From Schoenoplectus triqueter (lineage: Eukaryota; Streptophyta; Magnoliopsida; Poales; Cyperaceae): DNA of 64,000 bases. Location of the stretch: assembly GCA_964058805.1 (NCBI GenBank), contig CAXKVV010000008.1, forward strand, positions 62,001 to 126,000. Reading direction: 5' to 3'. Below, piece after piece: positions 27,633-39,579 of this stretch. Under the pieces are notes generated by a model. The model ran no database searches, was not told where the DNA came from, and saw only the letters and a program-made list of their open reading frames with translations. The translations under genes were made by a program, and so were the position numbers. Each line of letters starts with the position of its first letter. Position 1 is the stretch's first letter.

Positions 27633-27705
27633 CGGTAGGGGAGTTGGGTTAGAGGCGCTGAGTTTGAGAGAGAGGACATGAATTCGATTCTCCCCGCTGG
27701 ACCAT
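27633..27705 (+). other. tRNA-like relic (possible SINE head)
   Basis: TAGGGGAGTTGG (27636-27647) fits a pol III A box and GAATTCGATTC (27680-27690) fits a B box at a tRNA-like spacing; AGCGG and CCGCT can pair as part of an acceptor-like stem, followed by CTGGACCA and a T run. No real anticodon arm can be drawn, so this is a tRNA-derived relic, not a tRNA gene. Confidence 0.3.
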
Positions 27706-27709
27706 TTTT

Positions 27710-27832
27710 TTAATTCTTTGGGGCGCAAGTGATACTTACGCCCATAAAGCATACACTTAATTCTGAAACTCCAGAGAAGTTTCAGTTTGTAAATGCATTT
27801 AGGGGCGCAAATATTACTTGCGCCTCTAATTT
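27710..27832. repeat. Small GGCGCAAG hairpin repeats
   Basis: Two short hairpins occur: GGGCGCAAGTGATACTTACG followed by CCC (27720-27742), and AGGGGCGCAAATATTACTTG followed by CGCCTCT (27801-27827). The direct word ATTACTTGCGCCTCTAA is also present at 27139-27155. They bracket the AAT run and tRNA-like relic, so 27115-27832 may be one unknown repeat unit. Confidence 0.6.
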
Positions 27833-28085
27833 ATTTTCATATCTGATTACAACATTGCGTGGGTGAGTTTTCTCAACACCTGGCCCACATGTCAGCGAGA
27901 ATAAAATTTAAGGACACGAATTATTTGAGCCCCTCGGTGCTTCTAAAATCTGGCACATCTGCCTCTTTTTTATACTATCATACCCCTTTTCTAAATTAAT
28001 AACTACCAAACACAAAAAATAACTAGCAATCACAACAAACAAGTTCTTGAACTAAATTATATTGGATTCGCAACCAAACACAATA

Positions 28086-28209
28086 AATTCTTGAGTTCTT
28101 AAAAACTAGCAAACACAACAAAGATAATAACTTAACTTCTACAACCTAATTCTTGAGTTCTTAAAAACTAGCAAACACAACAAAGATAATAACTTAACTT
28201 CTACAACCT
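28086..28209. repeat. 62-bp tandem duplication, two identical copies
   Basis: The unit starting AATTCTTGAGTTCTTAAAAA is present twice without visible difference, just beyond the 3' end of the MAIN-like pseudogene. Confidence 0.95.
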
Positions 28210-31200
28210 ATTATATAATTTCATCCACCCCTACGGTGCCAAGTATGGCCCCTACTGCGATCACGGTTATCATAAGCGGATGGAGTATAAGTTGATGGTG
28301 TTATTCCCTCTCTAGTAGTGCTCCTTAATGACACAACATCATCGTCCTCTTTCTCATAGCTTGCGGTTTGGCTAGAAGATTCAAATACAAACTCGGCTGC
28401 ATGCTCGACCTCATCCTCGGTCTCCCATACATCGGCATATGATAGGTGTGAGTACGGAGGGTTAAACATTGTGCCTCGGCCATTTGACTTGCATGCTCGC
28501 CCCAATTAATTGATTCAACCAATCGTAATGGCTGGGTTGAACACGCAAACCTTCTGTTATGGATGGTTCCAAATCCTCATCTCGCGGGTCATGCTCCACC
28601 ATCAAGTTTCGGAACACAACTCCCCGGTCGACGTCTTGAATGTTGCCCCGACAAGTTTGAAGAACCTTTTTTCACAAAAGATTTGATGACATTATTGGCA
28701 TTATATGCAATAACACTAATTATTTCCCTTGCAAGGTTGATGTTACGAAGTACCTGAAAATAAAATTGAGTTAATACTTTATTATATTTGACCAAAATTT
28801 TAAAAATATTATCTTAATTTATCGTTCATTGCACTACTTCGCCTTTGTTACACTTAACATCTTTTTTGATTTGTCGATTTGCAAAACAATCTTGAAATTT
28901 ATAATTTACCTTGTTTGAGTTTTGTGCAGGGATTAACATGCAAATGGACTAGTGCACAAGAACCAAGACTAGTGTTGAGATATAAGAGCTTAATCAAGAC
29001 TGCATTAGGCTTAGATTTAGTTAGATTCAAACTGGGTTGAATTTGTCAAGATAAATTGAGCTTAAACAAAAAGAAAATTGCAGCTGCTCAGGGAATCGTT
29101 ATAACGATTCAGTAAACGTTATAACGGATCATCTCAATACTCAAAAATATTCTAAGGCAGAAATATTCTAAAAGAAACCAGAGTGTATCGTTATGTAACG
29201 ATTCAGTAATCGTTACAACGATTTGGGAAACATGTACGATTTGATAAATCGTTATAACGTTTCAGTTCAGTTGATCCAACGACTATTCTTTCTAAACCGT
29301 TATATCGATTCGTAAACCATTATAACGGTTCAGGCCGAAAATGAGTTTCTTCAGAAAATCTATTTTAAAAGGATCACCTCTCTCATTGACAATTTTTATC
29401 TGATGAGTTGGAATTTAATCAATCTAGCTAAATCATTAATCCAGAGAGCTTACTATATACAAAGTGAGAGAGATAATTCAATAGATTGATACACTCAATT
29501 AGCCAAATCCTTGTTCAAGCTTAATCTTGCTTCTCTCTATTCTCCCAACTTGATCCTTCGTGATCTTCTTGAAAACTTTCTTTTGAGCTATAGTGCTCAC
29601 CTTTTCTTAAGTGTGTTGTCACTCACATTTTGAGTGTGTTGTCACTCACCTTTCTTTTGAGTGTGTTGTCACTCACCTTTTTTAGTGTGTTGTCACTCTT
29701 GTTACCGATAGGCTTGGCAGCCCATTTTTGTAAGGGACCAAGTTTTACAAGTGTAAAAACTCTTTTTAAATATATCGGTTCAATCTCAATTGTTAAAGGT
29801 TGAGGGTCCCGGAGACGTAGACATTGTTAAAGCCGAACTCCGTTACATCTTGTGTTCTTGCTTTATCTTTACTTTCTTTTCTCATATTTTTTTGATTGCT
29901 ATATTCTTGTGAGAATTGAATTGATTTAAATCGTATTCCGCTACCATTACTCTTGAACATTAAGCCCCAAATTGGTTTATTCATTTCTACATTAGGTTCT
30001 TTACATTCTTGCACCTTCTTGACCTTTCAATACCACCATCTTAGGGCTTACCATTTCTATCAGCCTTGCATGGTAAAAGTTCTTTCTATCCCATGCCCCT
30101 ATGGTGCTAGCGGGTTGTAAGCATTTCGAGCGGTTGACCCGTGCCAATAAACCGTACGTATTCCTTCATGGTTGAACCATGCCAAGTAATGTTCCCAAGG
30201 GGCATGCATAAAATTGTGTCCGAAAGTGACGATATTTTCCAAGCGATTCGCCCACGTTTGAATGTACGGGTCATGATATACAACCCAATCGCGGTCTTCA
30301 CTTTTTTATTATGATAGACCTTATGAAGATGGTCAAAATTGGGTGGTGACACTGGAGGTGGTACTTCTTACTTGTAACCGAACCGTCGCACAACCCGGGC
30401 TGGATTGTGCCACTCGACAATCCAGAAGAAAATCAAAGATCCCCTGTAATGACAGATACTCCTATGATCTTGATCATTATATATCGGGGGCAAAAGTGCC
30501 AAAACATCTTCATCCTAAGGCCACCAATCTAGACCATCCTGGTCAATTCTTTCGAAATGCCACCTATAACATTATTTATAATATAAATTAATTAATAATT
30601 GAATAAAATATAAATTACTACTTCATTTAAGAATATAAAATTATTCGTGTCAGAACGATACCTGTAGAGTGTGATGCTTTTGTGAGGTTCGTCTTCATAA
30701 TTGTGCGTCGGTCCCATCCATCTTACCCCGTATGATATATCACAGGGTCAAAGCTTTGCCCTCATCTAATAGGTAGTCGAGTCCAAACTCACATTTGCAA
30801 CAACATCAATGGACCCCTAATTTGTTTGTTAGTCTTATTGGATGTGTCGCACAAAGCACGATACACACACACAAGCATTGCTGAGCCCCAACTATATCTT
30901 GGCGGATCAGTAATGTTACTCAAAAATTGAATGAACATCGTTTGAATATATTCAAATTAGTCCGGAAACATGACGGTCGAGAACAAATCCAATATGTATG
31001 CTCGTGCGTACATGTCAATCTCTTCCGGTGAGACATTGGTTGGTAAAATGGCCTTAGGACGAACGTCTGTCATCCGGTCCTTGACCTCTCTGTTAAATAA
31101 ATCAGTTTTTTTTTTACTCTTTATGAAAATTTTCCAGCCTCCTTTGACCAAACTGCTCCCCTCCAGTCGGTGTCGGCACATCCCTGTCCAGTACAGGCAG

Positions 31201-31230
31201 CAGCCCAGGCCCAGCACTACACAGACGCAC
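28210..31230 (-). pseudogene. Degenerate MAIN-like / plant mobile domain (PMD) gene
   Basis: Minus-strand remnants of the plant mobile domain family (MAIN/MAIL1, also called serine/threonine phosphatase 7 long-form homologues). Recognisable blocks in order are RAYILDLFSTVMFPD (ends about 30960), PPRYSWGSAMLVCVYRALC and IRGPLMLLQM (about 30800-30920), then fragments with IVTFGHNFMHAPWEHYLAWF-like residues (about 30150-30240), VLRNINLAREIISVIAYNAN (about 28700-28760, behind a TTTTCAG acceptor) and an acidic low-complexity tail (28221-28505). Stops and frame changes occur between nearly all blocks. The gene body is also interrupted by a 1217-bp solo LTR at 28846-30062. Intact family members help silence transposons and maintain meristems, but PMD domains are also carried by Mutator and gypsy elements, so this may be a transposon passenger rather than a host gene. 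Confidence 0.75.
28846..30062 (+). mobile_element. Solo LTR of a copia-type family, inserted in the MAIN-like pseudogene
   Basis: 1217 bp beginning TGTTACACTTAACATC and ending TATCA, flanked by the perfect 5-bp duplication GCCTT (28841-28845 and 30063-30067). It matches, in opposite orientation, the two LTRs of the element at 55494-60448. It contains the same CGTTATAACG palindrome array (about 29095-29335) and the GTGTTGTCACTCAC minisatellite (about 29610-29700). No internal region remains, so the element was lost by recombination between its LTRs. Confidence 0.95.
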
Positions 31231-31868
31231 TGAATTTGTCAGAAAAGTTGAAAGGAGCGAGAAAAAAGAGAGTTAATGAGATCAGGATGTAACTAATATG
31301 TTCATGCATTAGATACATGCATGTTTGGTACCTGGTAGGGACGAGTACCAGCACCACCTAATTTTCTGTATTTTGCTGCGTCGACAGTGGACGATGTCAT
31401 GCATTTCTTACATTTTTTTTTTCCTTTAAAACAATTGTTTGAAATGGACGGGATGATCAATCCAATAGCAGGCATTTGATCTAATAGTTATAGCCACATC
31501 TCCATACATGAGTGGGCCCGTTATCCCAGTCTGGGGCCTCTTGTATCTTATCTGATGGGTATCCTGCATGGGTTGCCATAGTTGTACACTTGTAGATCTC
31601 TTATATTTATTTAGTTAAAGATTTACTTCCAATGCCGTTAAATTTTGCTACATACATAGATCTCAGAATTTTAATTTAGGTGCTGTTGCAGGAATTTTTT
31701 TTTTGAGACCAACTAACTCTACTCAGATCTGTACCCCAACAGAAAAAGTCGTTGATCACGTTCTCGAACGTCAACAGACCATCCGTCTGCAGACGATCAT
31801 CGGAAGTCCTAAATCTTAATGCCGAAGAAATAAAGTCATAATATCTAGTATATATCAAGTCATATTTT
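31231..31868. other. Short spacer
   Basis: No gene or repeat boundary recognised between the MAIN-like remnant and the tandem array that follows. Confidence 0.4.
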
Positions 31869-34100
31869 AAACTTAAAATTTATATTTGAACGACAATCAA
31901 GATATAGATATGTATTTATATATGAACCTCAATCTTTTAAAACTGAATGTCTCAAGTCTAAACAAGAGAAATACAATGTCTTAATATCTAACATTGTAAA
32001 TTATATTTTGAACTAAAATTTATATTTGAACGATAATTAGAATATTAACAAGTATTTATACTTGAACTTCATTATCTTAAAACTGAATATCTTGGACAAG
32101 TCTATATATTTAAACTTTAATGTGTTAAAATCGAATGTTTTAAGTCCTAACATACAAAAATAACGTCTTAATATCCAATATTATAAATCATAATTTCGAA
32201 ATTTAAATTTATATTTGAACTAGGGCTGCAAGAAATATTCGAAGTTCGTAGTTCGTTCGTGTTCGATTCGAAAAAAGTTTGAAAAAAGTTCGTTCGATTC
32301 TAGTTCGAAATTAATTTCAAATCAAACTGATTCGATTCGAAATTATATCGAATCAAACTCAAACCATGGTGAGTTCGTTCGAAATGTGTTCGCGAACTGT
32401 TTTTGTTTGAATTTGTATTAATTATTTGATTGTTTGAGACTTTGAGTAGTATGAATTTATATAAATTTTATTAATTTTTGTTGAATGAATTTTTAGTTTT
32501 GTATGAATTTATATTAAATTGATATTTTTTATATTTAATTCTGTTATTTTGATATAAATAGTGGAATTTTTTCACCTAATAATTCTATTTCAAACTATTT
32601 ACGAATCAAATCAAACAGTTCGAATATTTAATGAATCAAATTTCAAACAATGGTTTGAGTTCGAAACTGCATATCTATTTCAAATCAAACTAGTTCGAAA
32701 TAGATTTCAAATCAAACTCAAACACATGTCAGTTTGTTCGTGTTCGATTCGTTTGCAGCCCTAATTTGAACAGTCATCATGATATGAACAAGTCTGCATC
32801 CATAAACTATAATGTCTTAAGACCTAAGTCAACAATAATTATTTACTCTCTTGTTTGAATATTAAAAAAAGTTATACAATTGAATTTCTATCTTGGATAA
32901 ACAGCTAACAATAAGGATATAATGTCCGTTGTTACACAAAGGCAGAAACAACCACCCGATGAAGTCAAAATACTCACTAAACAATAACGACTCTTTTGAA
33001 ACTCTCTAGATCATTATATGGACGATATTCAAAATTTTAATATCTAATATTTAAAGTCTTAAGAGTTATTATATGATATCTTAATTCATAATGCTATAAG
33101 TTTTTTAGCTTTAAAAAATATAAAAATCTCAAAAATTTGTTGAACATTATTTAAACCAAATCTTTATATCTAATGTAACAACTAAGAAAGAAGTCTTAAT
33201 AAACTTTACCTAAAATAATATTTTTACATAATGTATATTTGATATAAAATCTCATAAATAAAGTCTTAAATTTTAGTATTAGAAGTCTTACGATCATCCA
33301 TCTAATGTCTTAATATATATTAACACAAATCTTAATTTAAATTTTGAATAATATATAATTCAAAAAATATTTATCAAACACTCCTAGAGTCAAATATTTA
33401 TGCCTAATTGTTATCATTTTAAAACTAAATAATTAAATTCTTAATACTGATTAATAAATCATATTTAACTTTAAAAGATTAAAAATTTCATAATATTTTC
33501 TGAATATAGATATTCTTATTATCTTAACTAAGGTTTTACAATTGATAAATATATATTTAGTATTTTTTTAACATATTAAGACCTTATAATTTATATTTAT
33601 AAAAATAGTATCAATAAATAATAAAAATTATCTTTATATCTTATATCATTAAGTCATAATATTGTCAACAATATATAATAGGTATGTGACATAAAATAAT
33701 ATTTTTAAAATAATTATGATAAAAATAAATTTAATATTTAATACAAATAAGTCTTAATATATATCAATACACATCTTAATGTATCATTCAAAATATAATT
33801 TATAGCTTAGTCTTAATTTTTACTATTATAAATAAATCTAAATATATATTACATACACACTTCAATATATTATGTACATTTACTAACTAAAATTTATATT
33901 AATATATCATTCAAAATATAATTCATAGTTTAGTCTTAATTTTCATTAGTACAAACAATATTGTCTTTGTTAGTTTTGTATTGAAGTTTCTTCAATCTCA
34001 ATTCTCAATATTACGATCAAGTCTTTATAATTTATATAATAATACTTTATACTTAGTACAATTAAGTCTGCATATCTATTATACTAAGTCTGACGCATAT
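31869..34100. repeat. Degenerate tandem array of about 100-150 bp units
   Basis: The phrases AATTTATATTTGAACGA, AAAACTGAATGTCT, GTCTTAATATCTAA and ATTCAAAATATAATTTATAG recur at roughly regular intervals, for example at 31875, 32018 and 32203. Units are diverged, and the array fades to the right into GTCTTAATATATATxAATAC phrases. An hAT MITE sits inside one unit. No coding capacity. Confidence 0.7.
32221..32763. mobile_element. hAT-type MITE inside the tandem array
   Basis: 543 bp with ends TAGGGCTGCAA and TTTGCAGCCCTA and a perfect 8-bp target duplication ATTTGAAC (32213-32220 and 32764-32771). Both subterminal zones are built from GTTCGTTCG, GATTCGAA and TTCGAAAT words (for example 32240-32345 and 32570-32755), while the centre is plain AT-rich. 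No transposase. Confidence 0.95.
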
Positions 34101-35115
34101 ATATTTAGTATAATAAAATATCTTTCGTGTGTTCTATCCTATCTCTCAACCAATTCATTCAAATGAATACTCAAATTTTATCTTCTTACTCCCAGAAATT
34201 AATCTAGCTTCACTTCTTGATCAATCGAACTTCAAAATATGAGTTTCAACACATTCTCTTTGTGCATGAGAAGTGAAATAGTGATCCAAATACTTAAAAT
34301 ATAAGAGCACTTGTTTAAAATTTCGCATATCATCTCCTTGATCTAAAAAAATATATTTAATCAATCGATTGAGATTCACCCGCACTAAATCGCTCCAATC
34401 GAATTTCTAACCGAGATATTTTCTCCCTTGATTTCTCCCAAATCGTTGATCCATTTCATGTGTAATTTAGCTAATTGTGTTCTCCTCGTCGCTAGATTTC
34501 CAACGATATATAGTATGAATGGTAACTCTCAAAAATGAGAGAGATATCATTGGAGGTTTGGTTCAAACGGGTCAAGTACGTGACTTGCATTTTTTTCATT
34601 TTTTTTCAAATCTAAATTAAATAATAATTAGAAAATAGTTAGATTAGTTAAAATAGTTGGGGTATAGAATAAAATATAAAAGTTGGGTATAGAAAACTTC
34701 TCTTCTTTTTTTTTTCCATCGATCTCTTTGTTAATTCAACTGAAGTTTCTGAGTGGTTTGTTTGCCACATGATTTATCCGACGTGTATAGATTTTTATGG
34801 AGAGGTTCGATGAATGTCAATCCATGATTGAGCTTATTACAAAGACAAATGGATGAGCAGCAGTGATCAATTGTACCTGGACAGTGCATTAGTTGGAGCA
34901 TAGTAACGTGGTTTTCCTGCTTGGGGGACCAAGCTAATAATTTTCACTTTTGCTTGAGATGTTCTACATTAAACCCTACCAATGTGAGAATTAAAATAGA
35001 TAAAGATTATGTATTCGAGTTCGCATTTTTAAAACTAGAGGACACATGTTAGCGACACATTAATTAGTATTACAAATTCATGATAACATTTTCAAATATA
35101 CCAATTTTCTGATTC
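34101..35115. other. Spacer without recognised gene
   Basis: AT-rich; contains CAATCGATTG-like words and a GAGAGATATCATTGGAGG stretch near 34539 that partly mirrors CCAACGATATATAG near 34500, suggesting another old repeat, but no ends were resolved. Confidence 0.4.
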
Positions 35116-35459
35116 ATCGTGCTTTGAACTCAAAAATATATCTAATTATTTTTAAATTTTAATTTCTCTTTCAAAAAAAAATTTATATCGAAATCTTATG
35201 AGATATGAAAAATTATTATGTTTTGAGTTTCATAAGTATATGTTTCATATTTTTTAAGATAAAACTAAAATAATAGTAAAATAATTAATTTTTTGTATAT
35301 AAAAATAAGTCACTTTAAAAAATCCAAAATAAATACTTAAGGAACTCTAAAAATAAATAAAAAATATATTTTATAAGATTTTGATACAAAAAAATTATTG
35401 AGATATATAAATTGAAACTTAAAGATACTTAGATATGTTGTTGATTTAGGAGCATGGAT
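35116..35459. repeat. Fold-back element, sister of the copy in the CIP7-like intron
   Basis: About 344 bp. The left arm reads ATCGTGCTTTGAACTCAAAA then ATATATCTAATTATTTTTAA; the right arm reads back TTTAGATATG and ends GGAGCATGGAT. It shares the ATATATCTAATTATTTTTAA and CATATTTTTTAAGAT phrases with 10503-10856. Terminal boundaries are approximate. Confidence 0.65.
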
Positions 35460-35527
35460 GGGTTCCGTACTCATAAGAGTACATTAATTTTACTATATAT
35501 AGAGAGAAGGAGAGAGAAAGAGAGTAA

Positions 35528-35910
35528 GATAGCATGAGTTTAAACTCACAGGAATCTTCGTGAGCTTAACTTAAAAAGTACAATAAATTATCATTAAATT
35601 TTGATTTATCATGCTCATTAAACTCAACATATGAAAAGCAGGTAGGATGTAAAAATTTAGGGTATTTTGAGTTGCTTAAGTCACTATTTTTAATTTTTTT
35701 AAAATAATATATAGATATTAATTTTTTTTAGCTGATTTCAAAAATAAAAAATGGTGACTTAGAAAACTCAAAACATCCGAAATTTTTGTATCCCATAAGG
35801 TTTTCATACAAAGATCTTAGTGAGTATGATAAATAAAAAAATAGAGATGATTTGATATATTTTTGAGTTAAACCCACAGAAAGGCTCTGTGAGTTTAAAC
35901 TCACGCTATC
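35528..35910. repeat. Fold-back element with palindromic ends (GAGTTTAAACTC type)
   Basis: 383 bp. It starts GATAGCATGAGTTTAAACTC and ends GAGTTTAAACTCACGCTATC, so the two ends are inverted copies. Each end additionally contains the self-complementary 12-mer GAGTTTAAACTC. The long arms share the phrase TTTATCATGCTCATTAAACT and its complement. Confidence 0.85.
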
Positions 35911-35948
35911 TTTACTATATATATATAGGTATAGAGAGAGAGAATGAG

Positions 35949-36291
35949 GCTATGGTGTTCGTTAGCACAAAATCTCATGTACTTCGTGTTCATATCTTGA
36001 ATTTGAAATTCTAAAAAGCCAATCCAAACCGTTGAACATGAACTCTATATTGAAATATCTTTGGAGATTAAAATTCATATATATATTTTTAGTTTTTTTT
36101 GCTACTTTTTAGATGAGTGAAAAATTACTTATATTGGATGTTGCAGAAATCGTTAGATCAATAAACTTTATATCTATCTAAAAAATAGTAAAAATATGAT
36201 CATCAAAGATATTTCAATATAGAGATCATGTACAACGGTTTGGATAAGCCGATTGAATTTTTAAATTTGAGATACGAACTAGCTTCACTAT
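35949..36291. repeat. Second fold-back family, about 340 bp
   Basis: The arms share CCAATCCAAACCGTTGAACA, TCTATATTGAAATATCTTTG and its complement CAAAGATATTTCAATATAGA, around a centre near 36120. Flanked by TA runs. Its inner CCAAACCGTT phrase also occurs in the Mutator-type MITE at 61155-61524. Confidence 0.75.
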
Positions 36292-36680
36292 ATATATAAC
36301 TATATATATATATATATATATATAGACATGTGCTGTGATTCTGTTAAAGCCAGTCAAATTAACAATCATTATTTGTATTTCTGCAAGAAATGTGGAGGCA
36401 AACGAGTTTACGCCTACGTAATTTAAATGAGTACGTGAAATCATTTGTGTTGGCTTTGGACAAGTCGTAGTTGGAGCCTTGTAGTTTGAAACAGAGGCAG
36501 TTAGACAATGGTGTTCAAATTAGATTCTATATATCAGAATTTGCCTACGCAATGATACCTCTTTAGGAAGAACCTACGGATGCGCGCTTCATTATTTCTT
36601 CTTGGGTTTTTAAAAATCGTAATACCATATAAAAATCAACAATTATTATTATTAATTTTATTGTTGTTGTTGTTATCATC

Positions 36681-36727
<47 letters not shown>

Positions 36728-38784
36728 TATGTAACGATTATAATATAGCATTTTATCATAATTTCGTCAAAAGAAAAGGTAACGAAAGTGCAAATGAGAG
36801 GTGTCAGTAAGACATTTTGAATGCACACATTGTATTTCAATAAGCAATATTATAATTTAAATTTAAATGCAACATAAATTGGATATAAATTGAATGATAT
36901 TAACGACTAGCGCTAAAAATGACAGTAACACAATTAAAAATACTGTGGTATACATCTCTTAATTGATGATGTTTTCACAAAATTACATCATTTAAAAATA
37001 AAAATTAGATTATCTTTTTCTGTGCCAAAATTCGAAAATCATTCCTAACTAAAATAAATTTAGAAATACTGTTTTGCTTCACCAGTGGATCTTGCTTTTT
37101 AGTTTTTTATTTATTTTGATATTTATGATAATAACTTTAAAATATTATATGAATGTAATTTGAAGACGATTATGTGAGTATCTTATGTTACTATCATAGT
37201 AATGTTAATTGCTATTAACGATAGCAGTATTGTAAAAAAAATTAATAATTTTTCTAATACTAGCTAGTACTATTATTTATTTACTTGTTTGTTTCCTACT
37301 TATTATTATGTTTGTTTAATGTAGTTATTTGAGTTGTTAAAAAGGGGAATCATTGCACATGTTTGGGTATGTGAAGCAGGGTTTAAAATACTGCCAAGTA
37401 GTCTCCTCTTAGGCCTACAATCTCTGTACTCAATTGTGCTTAGCCTGCGGCATGTGTGATATAAATCAAATAATGACAAATTATTATTATTTTTACCCTG
37501 ATTGTTTCATCGTTTCATATTTTTATTAACAAAATAATCGAGTCAAGAATAGGATCTGTTTTTATATTGTTTTGATTGTTTCGAATATTATATATATATG
37601 TTCTGGAGCTAGCCAAAGGATTGGTGGGATTATAAGAAACCAGAAGTGATGTGAATTCACATGATTATACTTTCTAATTCTCACGGTAAAATACAAAATG
37701 CTAGTCACGTTCTTTTTAAGTATGAGAGGAAATACGAAGCTTTTAAATCATTTATAATTAATATGGACACAGAGAAAACGTTAAACCTCAAGATGTACAT
37801 TGTATAATTCAATAAAATGTCTATAAGTACTTTTTTTATTTTTTTTTATTTTTTTATAGCATATGTTTAGAAAGTGTTGTCATGATTGTCAAAGTTATTA
37901 GTTGTCATGGGATCCTCATCCAAGTTATAATATGCATTAATTGTAATCTAATATGAAATTATGTCTGTATGGTCACAAATTAAGTTTGATGTTAAGGTCT
38001 TTAATTTTCAATTGTTGATAAATGGCAGAACAATTTTGACATGTTCACTCATATCTAATCATTTGAAATCTCATTCACAATTTTTTGGAAATTTGTATTT
38101 CCATTTGTAATAAAATGTCAACGAATGCGTCAAGAAAATGGTTGAATCATGCAATTCTAAAAAAACATTTTCTTGTAGTAGAATTATGTAAATAAAAAGA
38201 ACTTATTATATATGCTAGGGGAATGTGGATATTAGCAAACAAATTTACTTGAGAATCATGATAATTGAAAATTTATTATAAAATTCAAGAAAATAAATAA
38301 CGCATATTTCCTCTATAGTATAATTAACAAGGTTCTGGATCAAATTTTTGGTCTAGCGCGAATCAAGTGCTCAAATTATAGCAAATTTGATACAATATAT
38401 TTAACTTTATAAATAACATAATAGCTCAAATAATAGCCAGCTAGAATGATCTCTAAAAAAAATCACAAATTCAGACTTTAAAATAAAATTTAAAAATTTG
38501 ACTCTCATCTCTCTAAATAAAATTGCAACCCGCACTTCATGACAACTTCTGACTTCTCTAATAGTTGATACCAGAAGAGGAAAATATATTTTCGTATGCA
38601 AACATTACAGGGCTTTTACTCATTTTTTGTGAGCGCCGTACAAGTATACAACAAAATATGTTATCTTCAAAGTCAACTTCGGAAGGGTAAAATGTTCTGT
38701 GATGTAATAAAAAAGATTGAAAAATATTTCGGGGGTAATATGCGCTGATCCGTAAAGATTGGTTAAGGTGAGTCAAAAAAACAT
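36292..38784. other. AT-rich spacer with a mixed trinucleotide run
   Basis: No gene. Notable only for TTATTATT/GTTGTTGTT/ATCATTATCATT tracts at 36641-36731 and TA runs. Open frames are translations of these runs. Confidence 0.5.
36641..36731. repeat. Compound ATT/GTT/ATCATT microsatellite
   Basis: Three adjoining simple-sequence blocks: ATT units, TTG units, then ATCATT hexamers grading into ATT units. Confidence 0.9.
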
Positions 38785-38912
38785 AATTAATCGGGTCGGA
38801 TCGGGTTGATCCGAACCCGACCCAATCTGATTCGGATCAAAAAAATTAAATTTATATCGGATCAATTTATTTTTGAATCATTTCGAATCGGATCGGATCA
38901 ATAATTGACACC
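38785..38912. repeat. Truncated copy of the CGGGT/TCGGA word repeat
   Basis: Begins AACATAATTAATCGGGTCGG, the same 20 bases save one as the right part of the copy near 61649, and ends ATAATTGACACCCCAAG. The end ATTGACACCCC is the hAT-like terminus also found at 52838-52848, so this is a truncated hAT MITE. Confidence 0.75.
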
Positions 38913-39184
38913 CCAAGTCTGCATAGAGAGTGAAAAGGATCCGCCTCCTAGTCTACTACAGCAGAGCGACAACACAGAAAGATGCACAACAATCAGAGTG
39001 AAAGATCTCAACTACTCTATACCACTGCGTAGGGTCACGCAGAAGCAGTGCACCATCCGTCCATCCGCTCGTATATGTACACCACGTCGGTAACACGGAT
39101 AGAACCCTGCGATTTTCTGTGCCACACTACTTGGGAAATTTGTACGATTTTTCAAGAAACATAGCCTTTTGCACTTTTATGGAA

Positions 39185-39570
39185 GGGAAGGGATCACTCG
39201 ACGATGGTTATCTTTACAATTTTAACAATAAATTTTTAAATAAATATGAAAAAAAAATAAAAATAGAAAAAACTTTATGGATATATTTTTATACTTATAG
39301 ATTGATAATGATTCAAATTTCATGCAATTTTATTATCATTTGGTAGTCCATCAAAAACCATCAAATTATAATAATTGTAAATTGTATAAAATTATGACGG
39401 TCCTTGATGGAGTATCAAACGATAAATAAAATTGTATTAAATTTAAATTATCATTAATCTATAAGTAGAAAAATATATCCATAAAAAAATATTTTAAATT
39501 TTTTTTATATTTATTTAAAAATCTATTGTCAAGATTATCAAAATAACCCATTGTCAATTAATCCCCACCC
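39185..39570. mobile_element. Mutator-type MITE with 9-bp target duplication
   Basis: 386 bp flanked by the perfect direct repeat TTTATGGAA (39176-39184 and 39571-39579). Long inverted arms: the left starts GGGAAGGGATCACTCGACGA, the right reads back GGGTGGGGATTAATTGACAA; deeper in, TTTTTAAATAAATAT and ATGGATATATTTTT are shared. The arms span nearly the whole element. No coding capacity. Confidence 0.93.
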
Positions 39571-39579
39571 TTTATGGAA

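Noticed and set aside
36563..36810. Hydrophobic frames on both strands (poly-Leu, poly-Ile/Met)
   Set aside because: Translations of the compound trinucleotide microsatellite.
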